A stretch of 17,636 nucleotides of DNA, taken from NCBI GenBank assembly GCA_047634635.1, contig JBLIIE010000108.1, positions 1 through 17,636 of the forward strand, in the 5' to 3' direction. The notes under the pieces are model-generated. The model was not told the DNA's origin. It was given only the letters and a program-made list of their open reading frames with translations, and searched no databases. Both the position numbers and the translations under genes were made by a program. Shown here one piece after another: positions 15,475 to 17,636 of this stretch (position 1 is the first letter of the stretch; each line of letters begins with the position of its first letter). The DNA is from Granulosicoccus sp047634635 (GTDB lineage: Bacteria > Pseudomonadota > Gammaproteobacteria > Granulosicoccales > Granulosicoccaceae).

Positions 15475-16995
15475 ATGAGCCAGTTACACGACGAGTATAT
15501 CAAACGCATCCTCTCTGCCCGTGTTTATGACGTGTCTGAAGAGACACGTTTGCACAAGGCACCTCAGCTATCCAAACGTCTTAATAATGAGGTTTGGCTT
15601 AAGCGTGAAGATGAGCAATCCATTTTTTCCTTCAAATGTCGAGGGGCATTTAATCGGATTTTCAAGCTCATGGAGGATCAAGAGGTCACAGGCGTTATTG
15701 CAGCTTCTGCAGGTAATCATGCGCAAGGTGTTGCCCTGTCAGCGCAAAAATTGGGGATCAGCTCGGTCATTGTCATGCCACAAACTACACCCAGTATCAA
15801 AGTTGAGGCGGTTCGCGCTTTGGGTGGGGAAGCCATTTTGCACGGTGATGACTTTGATGCTGCTTTGGTGTTTGCACTGCAGCTGAGTGAGGAGCGCAAC
15901 TTTCCTTTTATACACCCGTTTGATGATCCGAATACTATCGCGGGGCAAGGAACCGTGGCTGTGGAGATATGCAGGCAACATCCCGGTCCGCTTGATGTGG
16001 TCTTTCTTCCCGTTGGGGGGGGAGGGTTGGCAGCAGGTGTCAGTGCGTATATGAAGTACTTGCGTCCAGACGTTAAAATCGTGGGTGTTGAGCCTGTTGA
16101 GGCAGCATCTATGCATGATGCGCTAGCGGCTGATGAGAGAATCGTGCTGAAGCACGTGGGCCTGTTTGCAGATGGAGTGGCTGTCAAGCAAGTCGGTGTG
16201 CATTCTTTCGAGGTTTGTCGCGAATTTCTCGATGAGGTCATTCTTGTCACTGTCGATGATATGTCCAATGCAATTAAGGATATTTTTAACGAAACCCGAA
16301 CAATGACAGAGCCAGCAGGAGCATTGGCAGTGGCTGGGATGAAGCAGTATGCCCAGAAACATGGCATCACTGGGCAGACGTTTATTGCCATTAACACCGG
16401 TGCTAATTTGAATTTTGACCGGTTACGTCATATCGCCGAACGGGTCGAAATAGGTGATAGTAGAGAGGCACTGTTGGCTGTCACCATTCCAGAGGAGCCA
16501 GGCAGTTTTTTACGTTTTTGCCAGACAATAGGCCGGCGTGGAATTACGGAATTCAATTACCGCTATGAGAACTCAGGACAGGCGAATGTATTCGCAGGTA
16601 TCGAACTTCCTGGTGGCACAGATGAGCGTAACGCCTTGATTGGTCAGCTGGAGGGTGGTGGCTACGGCGTGCTTGACATGAGTTCTAATGATACTGCGAA
16701 GCTTCACTTGCGTCACATGGTGGGTGGGCGTGCCCAGTTACCGACAGAGCGTCTATACCGATTCAGGTTTCCAGAGAGGCCGGGGGCGTTGCTGGAGTTT
16801 CTCAAGTCGATGGGAGAGCGTTGGAACATCACCTTGTTTCATTACAGAAACCATGGAGCTGCCCATGGTCGGGTGTTGGTAGGGATGAGCTTGCCCGAAG
16901 GCGAAGACGAACAGCTGGAATCGTTTATCAGTGCGTTGGGTTATCACTGTGACGAGGAATCTGATAACGCCGCATATCAACTATTTCTGCGCTAG
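15475..16995 (+). CDS. ilvA: Threonine ammonia-lyase, biosynthetic (threonine deaminase)
   Basis: IlvA converts threonine to 2-oxobutanoate, the first step of isoleucine synthesis, using pyridoxal phosphate. The start at ATG 15475 gives 506 residues and MSQLHDEYIKRILSARVYDV, which aligns with the E. coli N-terminus (514 residues); the longer frame back to 15361 overlaps rpiA and is rejected. The catalytic domain has FSFKCRGA with Schiff-base Lys 54, SAGNHAQGVA (78-87) and the phosphate-binding VGGGGLAAG (about 179-187). The C-terminal third holds two ACT-like regulatory domains (about 335-415 and 425-506; EEPGSFLRFCQTIG and ERPGALLEFLKSMG), so it is the allosteric, isoleucine-inhibited biosynthetic type rather than the catabolic TdcB type. 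No leader-peptide attenuator is visible in the 69-base upstream gap. Confidence 0.96.
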   Translation: MSQLHDEYIKRILSARVYDVSEETRLHKAPQLSKRLNNEVWLKREDEQSIFSFKCRGAFNRIFKLMEDQEVTGVIAASAGNHAQGVALSAQKLGISSVIVMPQTTPSIKVEAVRALGGEAILHGDDFDAALVFALQLSEERNFPFIHPFDDPNTIAGQGTVAVEICRQHPGPLDVVFLPVGGGGLAAGVSAYMKYLRPDVKIVGVEPVEAASMHDALAADERIVLKHVGLFADGVAVKQVGVHSFEVCREFLDEVILVTVDDMSNAIKDIFNETRTMTEPAGALAVAGMKQYAQKHGITGQTFIAINTGANLNFDRLRHIAERVEIGDSREALLAVTIPEEPGSFLRFCQTIGRRGITEFNYRYENSGQANVFAGIELPGGTDERNALIGQLEGGGYGVLDMSSNDTAKLHLRHMVGGRAQLPTERLYRFRFPERPGALLEFLKSMGERWNITLFHYRNHGAAHGRVLVGMSLPEGEDEQLESFISALGYHCDEESDNAAYQLFLR

Positions 16996-17006
16996 TGGGT
17001 GGGCCA

Positions 17007-17636
17007 TTACTGGCTTGATGGGCGGCGTCTTAGGATTCGGGTTTCGGTGACAATGACGTCAAGTGGGACGTCCCACCAATCCGGCAAAACACTAGCTGTT
17101 TGCTGAATGTCGTAGGCCACGCCGATCAGCAGCGGCTTGGTTACTTCGTCCTGCAAATGTTTGTTTTCGGCGAATGCGCGATCGTAGAATCCGCCCCCCA
17201 TCCCCATTCGCTGGCATTGTTCATCAAATCCTACTAAGGGGACTAAAACTGCGTCCAGACTGCCAGACAAGATGCAGGTTGAGATCGCTAAGTCGGGTTC
17301 TAGAATGCCAAATTTGTTCTTAATTAGCGTCATGTCATCATCGATTTGCGCAAAAACCATTTGATGGTCACTCTGAATGATCGGGACGTAGGTTTTACAC
17401 AATCGCTGGCGGGCCGTATCTAGTGCGGGATCTATTCGTACCTCATTGCCGACTGCGAGGTAGCCTCCTATATTCGTAGAGGGCTTAATCAGAGACAGCA
17501 GCTTGTGGCAGATTACTGATGAATATTCAAGGACTTGCACGTCCGAGAGTTGACGCCGGGTCGACGATAATTTTTTGCGAAGCTCATTTCGCATGTCTTG
17601 GCCTGTCTCCACGACTGTCTCCACGACTGTGTCCAC
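17007..17636 (-). CDS. ygfA: 5-formyltetrahydrofolate cyclo-ligase family protein (possibly cut at 5' end)
   Basis: This family converts 5-formyl-tetrahydrofolate to 5,10-methenyl-tetrahydrofolate with ATP. Visible motifs are the N-terminal MRNELRKKLSSTRRQLS, GGYLAVGNEVRIDP, the diagnostic RMGMGGGFYDRAF (about 169-181 of the open frame), and PLLIGVAYDIQ near the C-terminus. The frame is open to the right edge, where a GTG (17634-17636) could be read. The better start is probably ATG 17594, which gives 195 residues, close to the family norm; the preceding 14 codons are a 12-base tandem repeat. It ends 11 bases from the end of ilvA on the opposite strand. In many gammaproteobacteria ygfA lies downstream of the 6S RNA gene and zapA, which would fall outside this window. 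It is convergent with ilvA and has no visible terminator. Confidence 0.9.
   Translation of the reverse strand: MDTVVETVVETGQDMRNELRKKLSSTRRQLSDVQVLEYSSVICHKLLSLIKPSTNIGGYLAVGNEVRIDPALDTARQRLCKTYVPIIQSDHQMVFAQIDDDMTLIKNKFGILEPDLAISTCILSGSLDAVLVPLVGFDEQCQRMGMGGGFYDRAFAENKHLQDEVTKPLLIGVAYDIQQTASVLPDWWDVPLDVIVTETRILRRRPSSQ
17601..17636. repeat. Three tandem 12-base repeats at the 5' end of ygfA
   Basis: Plus-strand units are GCCTGTCTCCAC, GACTGTCTCCAC and GACTGTGTCCAC, differing at single positions. The array ends at the window edge and may continue. Because 12 is a multiple of three, copy-number change would not shift the ygfA frame if translation began upstream. It lies just ahead of the likely ATG at 17594. 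Confidence 0.75.

Noticed and set aside
15717..16397. 226-residue minus-strand open frame within ilvA
   Set aside because: It is antisense to a clear PLP-enzyme domain, is low in recognisable motifs and is rich in Ser/Thr/Ala, typical of a shadow frame.
16996..17006. Search for 6S RNA next to ygfA
   Set aside because: 6S RNA is normally upstream of ygfA; here that lies beyond the right edge, and the ilvA-ygfA gap is only 11 bases.
1..17636. Mobile elements, prophage, CRISPR arrays, toxin-antitoxin pairs or defence genes
   Set aside because: I saw no transposase or integrase motif, no spaced direct repeats, and no known defence-domain protein; apart from the signalling loci the genes are housekeeping.

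Overview
The window looks like core chromosome of a gammaproteobacterium. Supporting signs are the rpsP-rimM-trmD-rplS operon, a pcnB-folK pair, hslR, a YcgL-family gene (a family typical of Gammaproteobacteria), and rpiA, ilvA and a YgfA-type gene close together. Base composition is moderate and I see no prophage, insertion sequence, integron, CRISPR array, tRNA or rRNA. A marine lineage such as Granulosicoccus is only a guess; I cannot fix the genus from sequence alone.

Layout, left to right. (1) 1-2478, minus strand: a membrane-bound sensor with an intact GGDEF domain and a badly degenerate EAL domain, cut by the left edge. (2) 2479-3239: a long intergenic stretch with a possible very small lipoprotein ORF, then a good sigma70-like promoter and a terminator-like hairpin in the rpsP leader. 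(3) 3240-5183: rpsP-rimM-trmD-rplS, tightly packed, with a hairpin terminator after rplS. (4) 5184-7554: a hairpin-rich gap with a sigma32-like promoter candidate, then htpG and a strong stem-loop. (5) 7629-8413: two translationally coupled periplasmic mono-haem cytochromes c. (6) 8496-12132: ycgL (minus), diverging from hslR, then pcnB, folK and a deoxynucleoside kinase. (7) 12254-14728: an intact OmpR-type response regulator followed by the wreck of its probable partner, a CHASE2-type sensor kinase with several frameshifts, in-frame stops and deletions. (8) 14740-17636: rpiA (minus) diverging from ilvA (plus), and ygfA (minus), which meets ilvA tail to tail and reaches the right edge.

Functionally this is housekeeping: ribosome and tRNA maturation (S16, L19, RimM, TrmD), stress chaperoning (HtpG, Hsp15), RNA 3' polyadenylation (PcnB), folate (FolK, YgfA), nucleotide salvage, pentose phosphate and isoleucine synthesis, plus two signalling loci.

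I did not find a convincing new multi-gene system. The most interesting signals are the decayed kinase beside an apparently intact regulator, the diguanylate cyclase with a dead EAL domain, the possible mini-lipoprotein at 2827-2976, and several unexplained hairpins and repeats.
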